This document shows positions 44,333-55,069 of a stretch of 64,000 nucleotides of DNA, in pieces; within the stretch, counting starts at the first letter, position 1; each line of letters opens with the position of its first letter. This DNA comes from Dryococelus australis (Eukaryota; Arthropoda; Insecta; Phasmatodea; Phasmatidae). The notes under the pieces are model-generated. The model did not search any database and was not told the origin of the DNA. It was given only the letters and a program-made list of their open reading frames with translations. The stretch covers positions 106,259,300 to 106,323,299 of the forward strand of contig CM056993.1 of assembly GCA_029891345.1 (NCBI GenBank). Reading direction: 5' to 3'. The position numbers were made by a program, and so were the translations under genes.

Positions 44333-45953
44333 TTGAGTGAAGATACAGAGTGCAGTGATGAAAATGACACTTACTCTTGTGAAGATAATGTTTACGTTCT
44401 TTCAGAAGAAGACTCGGAAATTGAAACAGGTGTTTCCGACACTGAAGATGACCAGCAAATAGGACCTACAGTGAAAGGAAAAAATGGACATGTGTGGGCA
44501 ATTGTTCCTCCGCCCATGACAAAGACTGCAGCTCGAAATGTCGTGCGAATACCCCGTGCAAAAAATAATGCTCTATTACTTGAAACTGAAAAAGATCCCT
44601 TTGAGTTACTATTAGATCAGTCCATAATTGACATCGTGGTAAAATACACAAACCAAGGGATTGCTCGACCAAGGACTTCTCATCAGTGTGATCAGAGATT
44701 TTTGAATGACACTGACTCTTCCGAAATTCTTGCGCTAATTGGACTTTTGTACATATTTGGTAGTCAAAAATACAGCCATCTCAGAACCTCAAAAATGTGG
44801 TCCCGTACGGTGCTTCAGTTTATAGAGGTATTATAAGCGAACAAAGGTTTCGATTCCTCTACATGCATGCGATTTGATGACGAGGATAGCCGAAATCGTG
44901 CCACTAAATTTGCTTAATTATATGAGCTGTGATCATTATTCGTGTCAAACTGCAAAGTCAACTATGAACCCCACGCGTACGTTACAATTGATGGACAGTT
45001 GTTGGGGTTTCGAGGAAAGTGTCCTTTTCGTGTTTATATTTCTTCAAAATCCGACAGATATCGGATAAACATTGTTACCATGTGTGATGCCCGTAACCTA
45101 CTATATGGCAAACGCAATTCCCTACATTGGCAAAGAAGAGCGAAACACAAAAGTGAGTCTTCCTACACATTATGTCAAGACTCTCTCTGAAACAATTCAT
45201 GGAAGTGGACGGAACATAACATGTAATAATTGGTTTACTTCCATTCCATTAGCAGGAAAAACGCTGAACGATCATAACTTGACGATTGTAGGCACCCTAC
45301 GTAAAAATAAGGCAGAAATTCCTCCATCATTTCTGCCAAATCGAAACAAACCATTGTTGACCTCACAATTTGCATATGATCGTAAAAAGATGTTGACATC
45401 ATTCACACCAAAAAAGGGCAAGTGAGTTTTGTTGCTATCCACCATGCATTATGCACCTGAAATAAATTAAATCAGCTTCAAACATGAGGTGATACATTTT
45501 TACAATTCTACGAAAGGGGGTGTTGACACTTTCGATAAGATGGTTCACGCCTATGCTGTTTCAAGAGCTACCCGCCGTTGGCCTTTGCGAATGTTCTATG
45601 GGGTTCTTAATCAGGCTGCAATCAATGCTATGGCGCTCTTCACTCACGTAAAGAGACCAAACAAGTTTTTAAGAAGGCGGTTTCTAAAAGATCTCGGCCA
45701 ACAGCTTGCTACACCTCACATGAAGGACCGTCTCGACAAGAATCTCCCGAATGAACTCAGGACAACCATAATGTCCATTCTCGGGATTGGAACTCAAGAC
45801 GTTGCAACTGAACGACCATCGAAGTTGGCTAAGCAGTCGAGATGCAAGCTGTGTTCCCGATCGAAGGACAAGAAAGTTAAAACCGTGTGTGCGATGTGTA
45901 AGGAGGCCACCTGCAAGGAGCACCGAAAAGATGTCTGCGAAAGCTGCATGTAA
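44333..45953 (+). pseudogene. piggyBac-type transposase, frameshifted
   Basis: Consecutive pieces match the piggyBac (DDE_Tnp_1_7) layout: acidic N-terminal region (44333-44480); a segment ending in RTSKMWSRTVLQFIEV, which falls where the family's 'LR..FM...RF..I...' helices lie; a segment with VTIDGQLLGFRGKCPFRVYI (first catalytic Asp) and TMCDA (second Asp); CNNWFTSIPLAGKTL; GGVDTFDKM (third Asp, 45515-45545); and a Cys-rich C-terminal finger (CKLCSRSKDK to CESCM). The transposase would cut and paste at TTAA. The frame changes at about 44840, 44940, 45070 and 45425. The first piece has no ATG and abuts the satellite array, so the N-terminus is lost. The motif is DGQL where DEQL is usual. 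It is inactive. Confidence 0.9.
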
Positions 45954-46479
45954 GGTGGAAGAATCTCAAAATTGCCATGATACTGAGTAGCTATGTTTTT
46001 TTTACATCAATTATCGTTATAAAACCTCCTTGTTATTTTATTATAACACATTGCTATATTGTATGTCAATACCAAAAAGAAGAAAATTCTCTGAAGTTTA
46101 CTTCCTTCGTTATAGGACCTAACCAACAACGGCAAGTGCTTACAAACATATTTTTCTATTCACTTTTGTTGTTTGTAACATTTTTTAAAAATTGTTCTCA
46201 ATACAAGAGCCCTTTGCTTTAAAAAAGCATACGCTCTATTTCACTGTAATGATTTTTGCAGTATGACACGGTTTTCCTCTTTAGGTGATATTCTTTGTTA
46301 CATTCAATTCAAATTGAATACATTCTAATAAGTAAGTGCTAGTAATATACATAAATGATGGGAAAATGCTTTTAAATTCTGAAACTGTATTTTTTAAACT
46401 CACAAAATATCTGGGGTTATACATAACCCCGTGTTACCATTGAAAGGTGGTAACTCCATGTAACCTACGTAGGGTTTAA
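45954..46479 (+). mobile_element. piggyBac 3' flank and candidate right end
   Basis: Near 46413-46479 three palindromes follow one another: GGGGTTATACATAACCCC, GTTACCA/TGGTAAC, and CCTACGTAGG, then GGG and TTTAAT. A GGG-TTAA-type end is expected of piggyBac. No matching left end (TTAACCC...) was found upstream, consistent with truncation by the satellite. Confidence 0.45.
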
Positions 46480-46499
46480 TAGAATGGTAGCATTCACGA

Positions 46500-47140
46500 A
46501 TCAAGTATCAAAAACATGTCACCCTAAAGGTAGACTAATAATAATAATAAATTAGGTACTAAATTAACTATGTACGTACAAAGTAGGACCATTTGTAGAT
46601 CACATTCTTGCATTACCTTGACAAATACTAAGTTACACAAAATAGTATTTACACTATTAATCCCTCGAGCTGATACAAAATTACGTTTACAAGCTCTATT
46701 ACACATAAATATACATATATATGTACACATATAAGATAGAGACGCTATTGACATACACAGTATGAGAACAATACGCAGTAGACATTCGACGCAAGAAGTA
46801 GGTATTATATAAATTAACAGTATACCCCTTAAATTTAATTTTACGTGGAAGGAGGAACTTTTCATCAGATTTCTATGTTTAGATAATAAAAATTAATTTA
46901 GAGTTCAAATGGTTGACTAACTCAAATATTATTGTTTTCTAATGTTGACTACAATATTTAAAGCGTATTGTATTTATAAAACGTAACTCAATCGTAGTTG
47001 AATACAGTAGTCTAACGGTAATAGTCCTTGGTAATCAAATAATGATATTGTGCCTTAAGAAAAATTTATTTATTTTTGATAAATCTGAAATAAAAAATCG
47101 GGCACGAAGCCTCCTTCGCTCACTCATGCGAGTACACTTC
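46500..47140. other. AT-rich spacer, possible LINE tail
   Basis: TAATAATAATAATAAATTAG at 46534 could be a reversed LINE tail. Minus frame 46865-46524 is unrecognised. Confidence 0.3.
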
Positions 47141-47144
47141 GGTT

Positions 47145-47430
47145 ACCCTAAAAGCGAATGGCCTAATGCCGTTTGTCCTACTGCGTATATCCTAAATGCG
47201 TTTAGTCCAACTTTGTTTAACCTAATTTCACTTGACCTAACTTTGTTTATCCTAATTTCGTTTAGCCTAACTGCGTTCAACCTAACTTCATTTACCTTAA
47301 AATGTCAATTTTTTAATATTCTTGACAGAAACTGCTTTTGTCCTAACGGCGTTTGGCCTAGTTGCGAATATCCTAACCGCGTTTATCCTAATTTCGTTTG
47401 GCCTAACTTCGTTTAGCCTAACTTTAGGGC
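47145..47430. repeat. About 16-bp minisatellite (CCTAACTTCGTTTAG)
   Basis: About 17 imperfect units of CCTAANTTCGTTTAG, interrupted at 47300-47335 by unrelated AT-rich bases. The frames through it (47042-47416) repeat NLISL-type text as a consequence. Confidence 0.85.
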
Positions 47431-47847
47431 AAATGAAAGAAGTGCAAACGCAACGCCACCGCTCATGCGTGCATTGACGTAGAAACCGATATGGATGTGT
47501 GAAAAAAAGGGCGGGGGGGGGGGGGGGAGAGAGTAAATTGTGAAGCTGGATTCCCACTGGAAAATAAATACGTGCTCTATGCCACTGACCCAAAAAGAGT
47601 AACTCGGTGCTCAGAAATGTTCGAGTCAAGCCACAACGTGCATTCTATCACCGGAGGCCCGGCGTCCTATTCACTATGCTATGGTGTGTTAGCTACTGCG
47701 GGCCGGAAATAAAATTACATAACGGCCAAACACACGCGATCGTGATTTCCCCTAGGTAAGCTTGTAACGCGCACTACCATTTACGAGCAGTATTATCATT
47801 TTTCTTGTTAATGTTGTGCTGAAAGGAAGACAGATTTCGCTGTTATA

Positions 47848-48080
47848 GACTTTTCACGGCAAAGTGAGCACTTTCGAGGCCTTTGTTACTTTTTTCATTC
47901 GGTCATTTTATATCCTTTATACACCTTTTTAAATAAATATTGCTATGTAAGTAATAAACACAGTGTGTATGTTCCACCGCACTCGGAAGTTAACATCTAA
48001 GGGTAAAATAAAATATATTGACTAACTATTATTCCAAAGGTTGCGGCCTTCACAAGTGCTCACTTTACCGTGAATAGCCT
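47848..48080 (+). mobile_element. MITE-B copy 8, full length
   Basis: The left end is TAGACTTTTCACGGCAAAGT and the right end is CACTTTACCGTGAATAGCCTA, with TA on each side. Confidence 0.88.
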
Positions 48081-48489
48081 ATAGCAATAATGCCAGTTAA
48101 AAAAAAAAAAAGCACTATGAGTAGGTCCTACTTGAATGAACATACGAACAACTGAAAATTAAGTGTATTTAGTATTTGTTGAGGTAGTATTTAATTATAT
48201 CTTTCTACATAAAATGTAGGCCTGCTGAATGTGACCATTTTTTACTACTGTAGTTAATAGTATCTCAAATTACACAGTTTCAGCATTTCCCGTGTTTATG
48301 ACGACAGACTGTCAGAGCAGGTGTGTGTCCTAAACCTTGTAAGTTGTCTTAATAACAATTTACTTCTTCGTAAAATTTTACTAAAACTTAGTTAACATTT
48401 CCACAGCCAGACTGCCATCAGTTACGCTCGTTTCAACGTTAGGTATAGTGAAATTGAGAATGGGAAGTACGCAATGACTAATCAGACGG

Positions 48490-49140
48490 GATTGGACGGA
48501 AATTTACTGAGGGTAAGTCAGGAGAGCGTCACGGGGCGAAACCAGTTTCCCTTGGTACTTTCATCTCGCAGATGGAACCAGCCTCTTCGCCCCACAGCAG
48601 CCATACCAGCATTCAGGCTGGGGAGGTATTCCGGGAAAACACGGGAAAATCATAAACAGGATGGCCGGCCCGGGAATGGAATCCGGGTCCTCCCGAATGC
48701 GAGTCCAGTGGGTTATAGACTGTTCACGATCAAGTGAGCACTTTAGAAATGAACCTTAGAAAAAAGTCACAGATTTGAATGGGCGCACTGAGTTACATTC
48801 GCCCAATAAAGTTGGTAACGATGGATGAAAAGTAGGCTTAGTTCTATATCTTAACGTCGAATAAAAAGTGTTGCGATAACTTAACATTATTTCTTTCGCT
48901 TTCAGTTTTATTAATGCAGTGAAGTGTAGAATGTACCAGATTTGTAAAGTATTCACTTCCTTAATAATTTCACAGTTTAACTTGAGCGACACATGAACAA
49001 AGCGATGAGGCCCATGGCAATGTTAATTTTACATAAGGCGGAAGAATACACAATGTGTATACAAGTAGATCTTTAGCAGGGGATCAAAAGTGTTAATTTT
49101 ACTGTGAACAGCCTATGCCACTGCGCCACCCCGCTTGGTC
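48490..49140 (-). mobile_element. tRNA-derived SINE S2, split by MITE-A copy 9
   Basis: On the minus strand the SINE head starts GACCAAGCGGGGTGGCGCAG at 49138. It is broken by a full MITE-A (48716-49115) and continues ACCCACTGGACTCGCATTCG with a B box (GGATTCCATTCC) and a body ending near 48490. Removing the MITE restores a tRNA-like A-to-B box arrangement. Confidence 0.75.
48716..49115 (-). mobile_element. MITE-A copy 9
   Basis: It starts TAGACTGTTCACGATCAAGT and ends ATTTTACTGTGAACAGCCTA, inside a SINE head. Flanks TA and TG are consistent with a TA duplication with one mutation. Confidence 0.85.
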
Positions 49141-49689
49141 TAAGGTTCTCTCTCGGCGCCTCGGTCGTGGAACGCGGAGTAAACAGGTTTAAAATACGTA
49201 TATGGTATTGATAACCCCTGGTGTGCGTTGGCTTGAGAAGAATCGGTGTGAGATGTGTGGCGCAAACAGGTTGAAGCAGGAGTCACAACACCCCGACGAA
49301 ACCGGCACGAGAACCCCCACACGACGAAATATGAGTAGCAGCCAACGAAATGCAAGGTCAGCGTGACGTCAGTCCGACACAATCGCAGCCACGACAGCTC
49401 GACAAAAGTAGATTCTATTTCTACTTCCCGCCGATGTCGGACCCCTCGTCGGTGAACCCCCAAAATGTAAATACAACATTAGAAAACAAGATTTCGTGCG
49501 TATTTGCCTACTGTAGTAAACAATAAACTAACTTGCCAAAATAACGTTCCAGTTGTGTTTTTTATATATAATTTCCATATATATCGTGTAAATTCAAATA
49601 TTGTCAAAAGTAAAATTACCACTCACTTTATTACATGTTTTTAAAAATTGTATAATTTTCCAACACCCAATTAACACACTTGTCAGGCA

Positions 49690-50095
49690 GATTTCGTCGA
49701 TCTCTGACGTCATGTCGGTCTGTCGTGTCATGTTTGGTCGGCGCCGTGCAACTTGTGCCGCTCTTGCACGCGCGCGTGCCCGCCCCTGGGTACACACAGG
49801 TGTTCTGTTTAGCACGGCGCGGCGCGGCGCTGGCTCGTGACGTCACCCGGCCACAACATCCACACAACATCTGTTACACGTCGCCGTCGCTTCCACCTGA
49901 AATCACGCCCGACCCGACCACCTTCCCTTCCCCTTCCGACCTTCTTCCTCGGTGGAGGCAAGACAAGTTGCGTGGGAATATTCCCAGCGCGTTTTCCCCG
50001 GCCCGGTGGGTGCACTAGTGCTTTGCCAGCGCCGCCACAATGCCTCCAGATGTCCGCCCGTGATTCCTCACTCCGGTGACGCCGCGTACATCCGG
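49690..50095. promoter_or_regulatory. CpG-rich island with two CRE-like sites
   Basis: About 400 bp with many CpGs, including GCGCGGCGCGGCGC near 49818. TGACGTCA occurs at about 49704 and 49839. Frames are open on both strands (plus 49680-50018, minus 50015-49809), as expected for such composition. CRE palindromes in a CpG island suggest a promoter. No downstream gene is recognised in the window, and a GC-rich repeat cannot be excluded. Confidence 0.35.
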
Positions 50096-50137
50096 ACTAC
50101 AACCGACCGTGGCCACATTGTCATATCCACCTCACTA

Positions 50138-50790
50138 TAGCCCATTCACGGTTATAGTCCTGCTTAAGATCTAATTGCATGTACGTTGTGTATTCTTCCG
50201 CCTTATCTAAGATATTAACATTGTCACTGGCTTCATATCTTCATTCATGCGACAGTCAAGTGAAACCGTGAAATTATAAATGTCAATATTTAAAAAATCT
50301 GCTAATTTTTGCTCTTAGATTCACGGGGGGGGGGGGGGGGGGACAGAAAGCGAAAGAAATAGTTTGTTACCTAACATTTTCTATTCGACGTTAAGGTGTG
50401 GAACTATTTTCCATCTGTCGTTACCAATTTTGCTGGGCGCATGTCACTCAGTGCGCCCGTCAAAATACATGCAGTGGGAGGCAGTGACATTTTTAAAAAA
50501 CTTGATTTCAAAAGTGCTCACTTTATCGTGAACAGCGTTTACTAAACATTACCAGTACACCTATTTTCTTCTTGTATTTATTCAGATCAGCTATAAATAT
50601 TGTAATTTACAGATAAAATGTAAGTAAAATTCAAATTTAACCATAAATAAGGTAATTTTACGTTAACACAACTAAATAAAAGTTTGTGATACATAACGTA
50701 TTTAAGGTACAAGCAAGCACGTCATACATGGGCCATTTTTCAAAGTTTTGGTTTAAAAAGTGTGTAGAAACCATAAATAGACTATGGAAG
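50138..50790 (+). mobile_element. MITE-A copy 10 joined to MITE-C copy 10
   Basis: The left end reads TAGCCCATTCACGGTTA, which is C-like for 17 bp, then A text (TCCTGCTTAAGATCTAATTG) runs to ATCGTGAACAGCGTTTA at 50540. The right half of C follows (CCAGTACACCTATTTTC to AAAAAGTGTGTAGAAACCAT and AGACTATG). It is either A nested in C with loss of C's left half, or a recombinant. A G run is at 50325-50342. Confidence 0.7.
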
Positions 50791-50844
50791 TCTATTCTCA
50801 GTATATTTGTCCTTAGTGAAGCAAACGAATAAAAAAAAAAAAAA

Positions 50845-51120
50845 AAACATGTATGGCGTGTGTGGTTGTTCCCTGAAAAAGTCACAATCAGGAGCGGTTA
50901 ACATACAAGTATTTTCCTTTTGGTTAAATTTAAAAAAAGAAGAGAGAGACGATAGGTTTGTTGGTAATGCGTAGTAAGAAATAGTTATACAAAATATTAA
51001 ACTGTGTGTCCACAAACACGATGAGTTGACCCTTTGGTGCAATTTTATAAACTTGAATAAGCTTTGTTTGCACGAGGTTGGGGAATAGCTTCAGGAAAGT
51101 AGGAAGTAGCAGTAAATGGG
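50845..51120 (-). mobile_element. MITE-C copy 11, degraded
   Basis: GTAATGCGTAGTAAGAAATA, TTTGCACGAGGTTGGGGAAT and GCTTCAGGAAAGTAGGAAGT are reversed C boxes. The left part is poorly preserved. Confidence 0.55.
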
Positions 51121-52215
51121 ATATATAACAGGGCAGCCGTTTGCCGACGTCATGCCTCTCTGGCTTGACGTCCGGTAAGGCAGGATTTACAATAGCCCGT
51201 CGCGTACGTCTCCCAGCAGAGCGATTTACAAACAAACTTCGTATGTCGGTCGTAAGTTCATTGTTGCAAACTAATAAAAACAAAACTGTGTACAAATAGG
51301 AAAAAAACTATCGATAAAAATTATAAGTTTTTTACGGTTATGTAGTTAAGTACCAAAAACAACCATACACGTACATAACGGAAATGAATTGATGTAATAA
51401 AATGTAAATAGCATATAAAGCTTGATTTCACTATTTTTCCTATTAAATAAAAGGAGCTCGTGTTCCTAAAAGTAATTATCAATTAATTTTCAGGAAAAAT
51501 GTAACTTAATCTCATTTTACAGTTACATAATACAAAAATATGAAAATCAAAGATACCCAAAACATAACACTGCACGCACTACACAGCCTTGTAAAGAACT
51601 CAGTATGAACGAATAACAAAACGTGCAAGTTTAGAAGGCTGTAATTTCATCCGTTCGTCCTTCAAAAGTTAAGGCTTGTCAATGGTTTTACGGACGGAGT
51701 GATATAATTAATGGCTGCCTCTGATTGGCCGTTGATCACGTGATTGACAGGCGGATGACGGACGGAAGCGACGGGTAGTTGTAAATCGTGCCTAAAGCTT
51801 CTTACGTAAGAAAAAACTTCAGCATTTGACATTACGTTTTCTTTCCTCTGACGAAACCACCAATACACAATAAATTGTAAGGTCAGAGTTTAGACAATTG
51901 TACATCGGTTATGCCAGTTTCGTAAAAATGTGTATCTTGTTGTGTAAATAATTATGATATTAACCAGGAATGCATTTTACGCGCCTTTTATAAATATAGG
52001 CTTAAAATTTATATTAAAAGTTTATTTCAAAACAAGACCCTAATATGTTTGTACTTTATTAAAATATGTCCATATATTTCCTCTTCACATTATATTTACT
52101 TGCCATTTATTTAATTTAAGGCGAGCTTTGTTTAATATACCGATTCATATCGCCCTACAATAAAATAACGCACTTTTCACATAACCTATATTAGATTCTT
52201 AGCAAAATGGCTGCT
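51120..52215. other. Spacer with a short CCAAT/E-box cluster
   Basis: At 51700-51760, CTGATTGGCCG (inverted CCAAT) and ATCACGTGAT lie together. No coding gene is recognised. Confidence 0.25.
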
Positions 52216-52400
52216 TGACTTTGACTTTAAACTTCAACTATTCGAAATCGTAAAGTCAAGAGTGCTTGACTTTACCTTTGACAGTTCCATTGTGTCAAGC
52301 TCCATAAGAAACAACATGACGGAAAGCAATCGTACTTAAAGTCAAATGGTAAAGTCAAATGTTAAAGTTTTCAATTGTGCAAGGGCCTTAAGTCGAGGTT
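52215..52400. repeat. Clustered TTGACTTTAC words with a perfect hairpin
   Basis: GTAAAGTCAAG-AGTG-CTTGACTTTAC at 52250-52275 is a perfect 11-bp stem. Six or more further TTGACTTT/AAAGTCAA words lie within 180 bp. It could be the core of a small TIR element. Confidence 0.6.
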
Positions 52401-52584
52401 CGAGCACGTTGGCTGTACTGAAGGCTGTTTCATTTCTCTGCTCTCCGCATATGACAATGATGTTCTTTTTTATTAAAAACTTTCGAAATGCTTACGTGTT
52501 AGAGATTGCATTACTGGTTGGCAGTTCAATTCCTCTATGTACATGAAACGAAACAATGATTGTCGATATTGTTTTTATTATTAC

Positions 52585-52762
52585 TAGCAGGACGCAGTGG
52601 TTAGGCCTCTCTTCCCCCACCACGGCGAATCAGGCTCGATTCCCGCAGGGGGTAATTAATCAAAATGGCGTGACTATAACACAAATGAGACAGGAATGAA
52701 AATAAGTATATTATGATTTATTAATATTTTCATTCATGTCAGTTTTGCAGTCACACCATTTG
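52585..52762 (+). mobile_element. tRNA-like SINE head followed by a hairpin
   Basis: An A-box-like GACGCAGTGGTTAGGCC and a B-box-like GGCTCGATTCCCG precede a hairpin at 52661-52762. The hairpin arms AATGGCGTGACT..AGGAATGAAAAT and ATTTTCATTCATG..AGTCACACCATT pair over about 42 nt. Confidence 0.6.
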
Positions 52763-52789
52763 ATGACTTACTTGAAATTGATAGAATAT

Positions 52790-53535
52790 GTATGGTTACA
52801 TTATTAAAGGCACATTAGCGTAGTGTACACCACACTACAAATGAGTCATGACATTTCGATAAATTAATTTGTGCACATTTATTTTTATATACAAAATGTA
52901 CATATGAGTATAATGGGAAAAATAGGACCAACCATGCCTATGTAACACCTACATGTCTGTTTATTGTGAGTTGACTATATGTCTGGCTTTGTCTGGTATA
53001 GAAGATGGAGAATGGCTTAAATGTGAAAGCGATTTTCAAAGCTCCACGCTTGACATCCTGGAAGGCTATTATAGTGAAAGGTAAACAAGCCCAGATACAC
53101 CAGCTACGGCTCCAACGTTGGCTAAACAACGAAATATACAATTTTATTTAAAAAATTAAAAACTTTGTTGTCGTATTTCTTGTTTAGTTTTAAGGAGGAC
53201 ATGACGCATGACAAGAAAAGTAGGGTCTCTGCTGAGGCAGTTTTACTGCACTGGCAGAAAGAGTGGGAGCCAAAGCGCATTCTTGCCAGATGAGACTACA
53301 AAGCGAGGTGTGCTCCAGCAATGGTAAACAGCAGGTGAGTTGAGCTGCCCTTTCCCCCTGGGCAGGTAGAAGGTGCGGTATACCTGGCTCCATGCACACC
53401 TGACTGTCCAGGGACGCCGGTGGGGATCCCAAGTACGTCTCCGGGAACAGCGCTCGTAAATCACAGTGCCGTTAGACGCTCCACTTGCTCTTTCGTCACC
53501 TCCACTACCTGGAACTATAACAGCTATGTAGTCCT
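52790..53535. other. Spacer; LINE-like word at its start
   Basis: TTAGCGTAGTGTACACCACA near 52814 matches 9047. Minus frames at 53464-53190 are unrecognised. Confidence 0.3.
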
Positions 53536-53539
53536 ACTG

Positions 53540-53977
53540 TACGTTGTTCAAGACACAATTGGTCCTTTTGGAAGCACTGCTTAAGATCTTCTTGTATACA
53601 CGTTGTGTGTTCGTACGCCTAATGTCAAATTAACATTACCATCGGCCTCATCACTTTATTCATGCGTCGGTCAAGTGCAACTGTGAAATTATTATAAAAG
53701 AAAATTTTCTACAAATCTGCTCATTTTTACACTTCGATGCATACAAGAATATATAAAGCGAAATAAATAATTTATGTCATCACAAATGGTTACCTAACAC
53801 TTTTTATTCGACGTTACGATATGTAACTACTTTCCATCCATCGTTACCAACTTTACTGTGCTCATTTCACTCAGTGCGCCCTTTCAACTATATGCAGGTA
53901 GGGGCAGTGACTTTTTTTTTTTTTTTTTTTTTTTTTTTGGTTGATTTCTAAACTGCTCACTAGCGCAAACAGCCGTT
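53540..53977 (+). mobile_element. MITE-A copy 11, degraded ends
   Basis: Internal A text is excellent (CATGCGTCGGTCAAGTGCAA, CTTTCCATCCATCGTTACCA). The left end is eroded (GTTGTTCAAGACACAATTGG) and a 28-T run at 53911-53938 replaces the CTTTTTTCT tract. Confidence 0.8.
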
Positions 53978-53999
53978 GCCTGAAAACGTTTGGTTTCAG

Positions 54000-54372
54000 C
54001 ATACTTCGTGTTTCAGACAAGGAATTCCAGTCTCGGGGCATCGACAGCCAGGCGGGATGGGCTAGCTGTCCCCAACCTGGGCACTAGATTTGATATACGT
54101 ATGAGAGGACAAGAGCCCCACAAGGGCTAATACTTCCCCAGCATTGAGGGAGTAATATTCCAGTGAAGATTTTTTTATAAAGGGCTTTTTTAACGTCCCC
54201 CGGTTTTAAGGTTGAAAGCTTAGCAGGGGAAGACTTACAGACTAACTTATAACCTAACTTCAATTAACATACATGCCTTACACGGGATTCGAACCCAGAG
54301 CCTCCCGCACCCACCCCAGATCTGTGGCGCGCCAACCGACTGCGCCACGGGATATCGGCCCCAGTGATGATA
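54000..54372 (-). mobile_element. tRNA-derived SINE S3
   Basis: On the minus strand the head CCCGTGGCGCAGTCGGTTGG (A box) and GGGTTCGAATCCCGTG (B box) lie about 60 bp apart. The body (CTTAAAACCGGGGGACG and onward) runs to about 54000. There is no acceptor-stem pairing, so it is not a tRNA gene. Confidence 0.7.
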
Positions 54373-54831
54373 AACGGCGACGATTCCAGTTTCGCTCTCT
54401 CAGTTACTTTACAGCACGCTGTTTCGAAGAACAAAAACGTCCGACTTGACATTATTTTTCGCTTGGATTCTTTGTAGGTACTGCACGCGTGTATGTGTGT
54501 TTGAAAATGCGGATTATAGTATGTATGTTATTGCCATTGCCCTCCTCATGATATGGACATACATAATTAGAAATCACAACTAATTTTTAAGCGTTTAGTC
54601 TATTTAAGTTATTGTATATGTATGTTTCTCTTCTTGTTACTCAAGAAATTTTCTAGGACTTTTTGTATATTTACGTATGTGCATTCAAGTGCTAACTTAG
54701 CATGTGTAGGGAAAGTCCAAATAAATAAAATTAATGAGACTTAAACAACTTGATGTTATGAAAGTCAAATAACCTTGTTTTTTTTCTGCTGGTTTAAAAA
54801 ATTAAAAGGAAAACATGCGACGCAGTAGATA

Positions 54832-55067
54832 TACACTATTCACAGTAACGTGAGCACTTTTGAAGCACTAGATACTTTTTCTTTTTAGCGATTATTTATC
54901 CTTTAACTACCTGTTATAATAAATATTGCTGTGCAAGTAATAATCACAAAGTACATATTCCACCAAACTAGGCGATTCATGTCTAAGGCTTAAATAAAAT
55001 ACATTTATTGAATATTATTCCAAATGAGAGAACTTTAAAAAATGCTCACTTTAACGTGAATAGCCTA
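54832..55067 (+). mobile_element. MITE-B copy 9
   Basis: It runs from ACACTATTCACAGTAACGTG to CACTTTAACGTGAATAGCCTA, with the B interior (CAAGTAATAATCACAAAG). Confidence 0.83.
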
Positions 55068-55069
55068 TA

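Noticed and set aside
47042-47416. 124-codon plus frame as a gene
   Set aside because: It is composed of the 16-bp minisatellite read in frame.
54280-54370. tRNA gene on the minus strand
   Set aside because: The promoter boxes are good, but no paired acceptor or anticodon stem is seen and a 300-bp SINE body follows.
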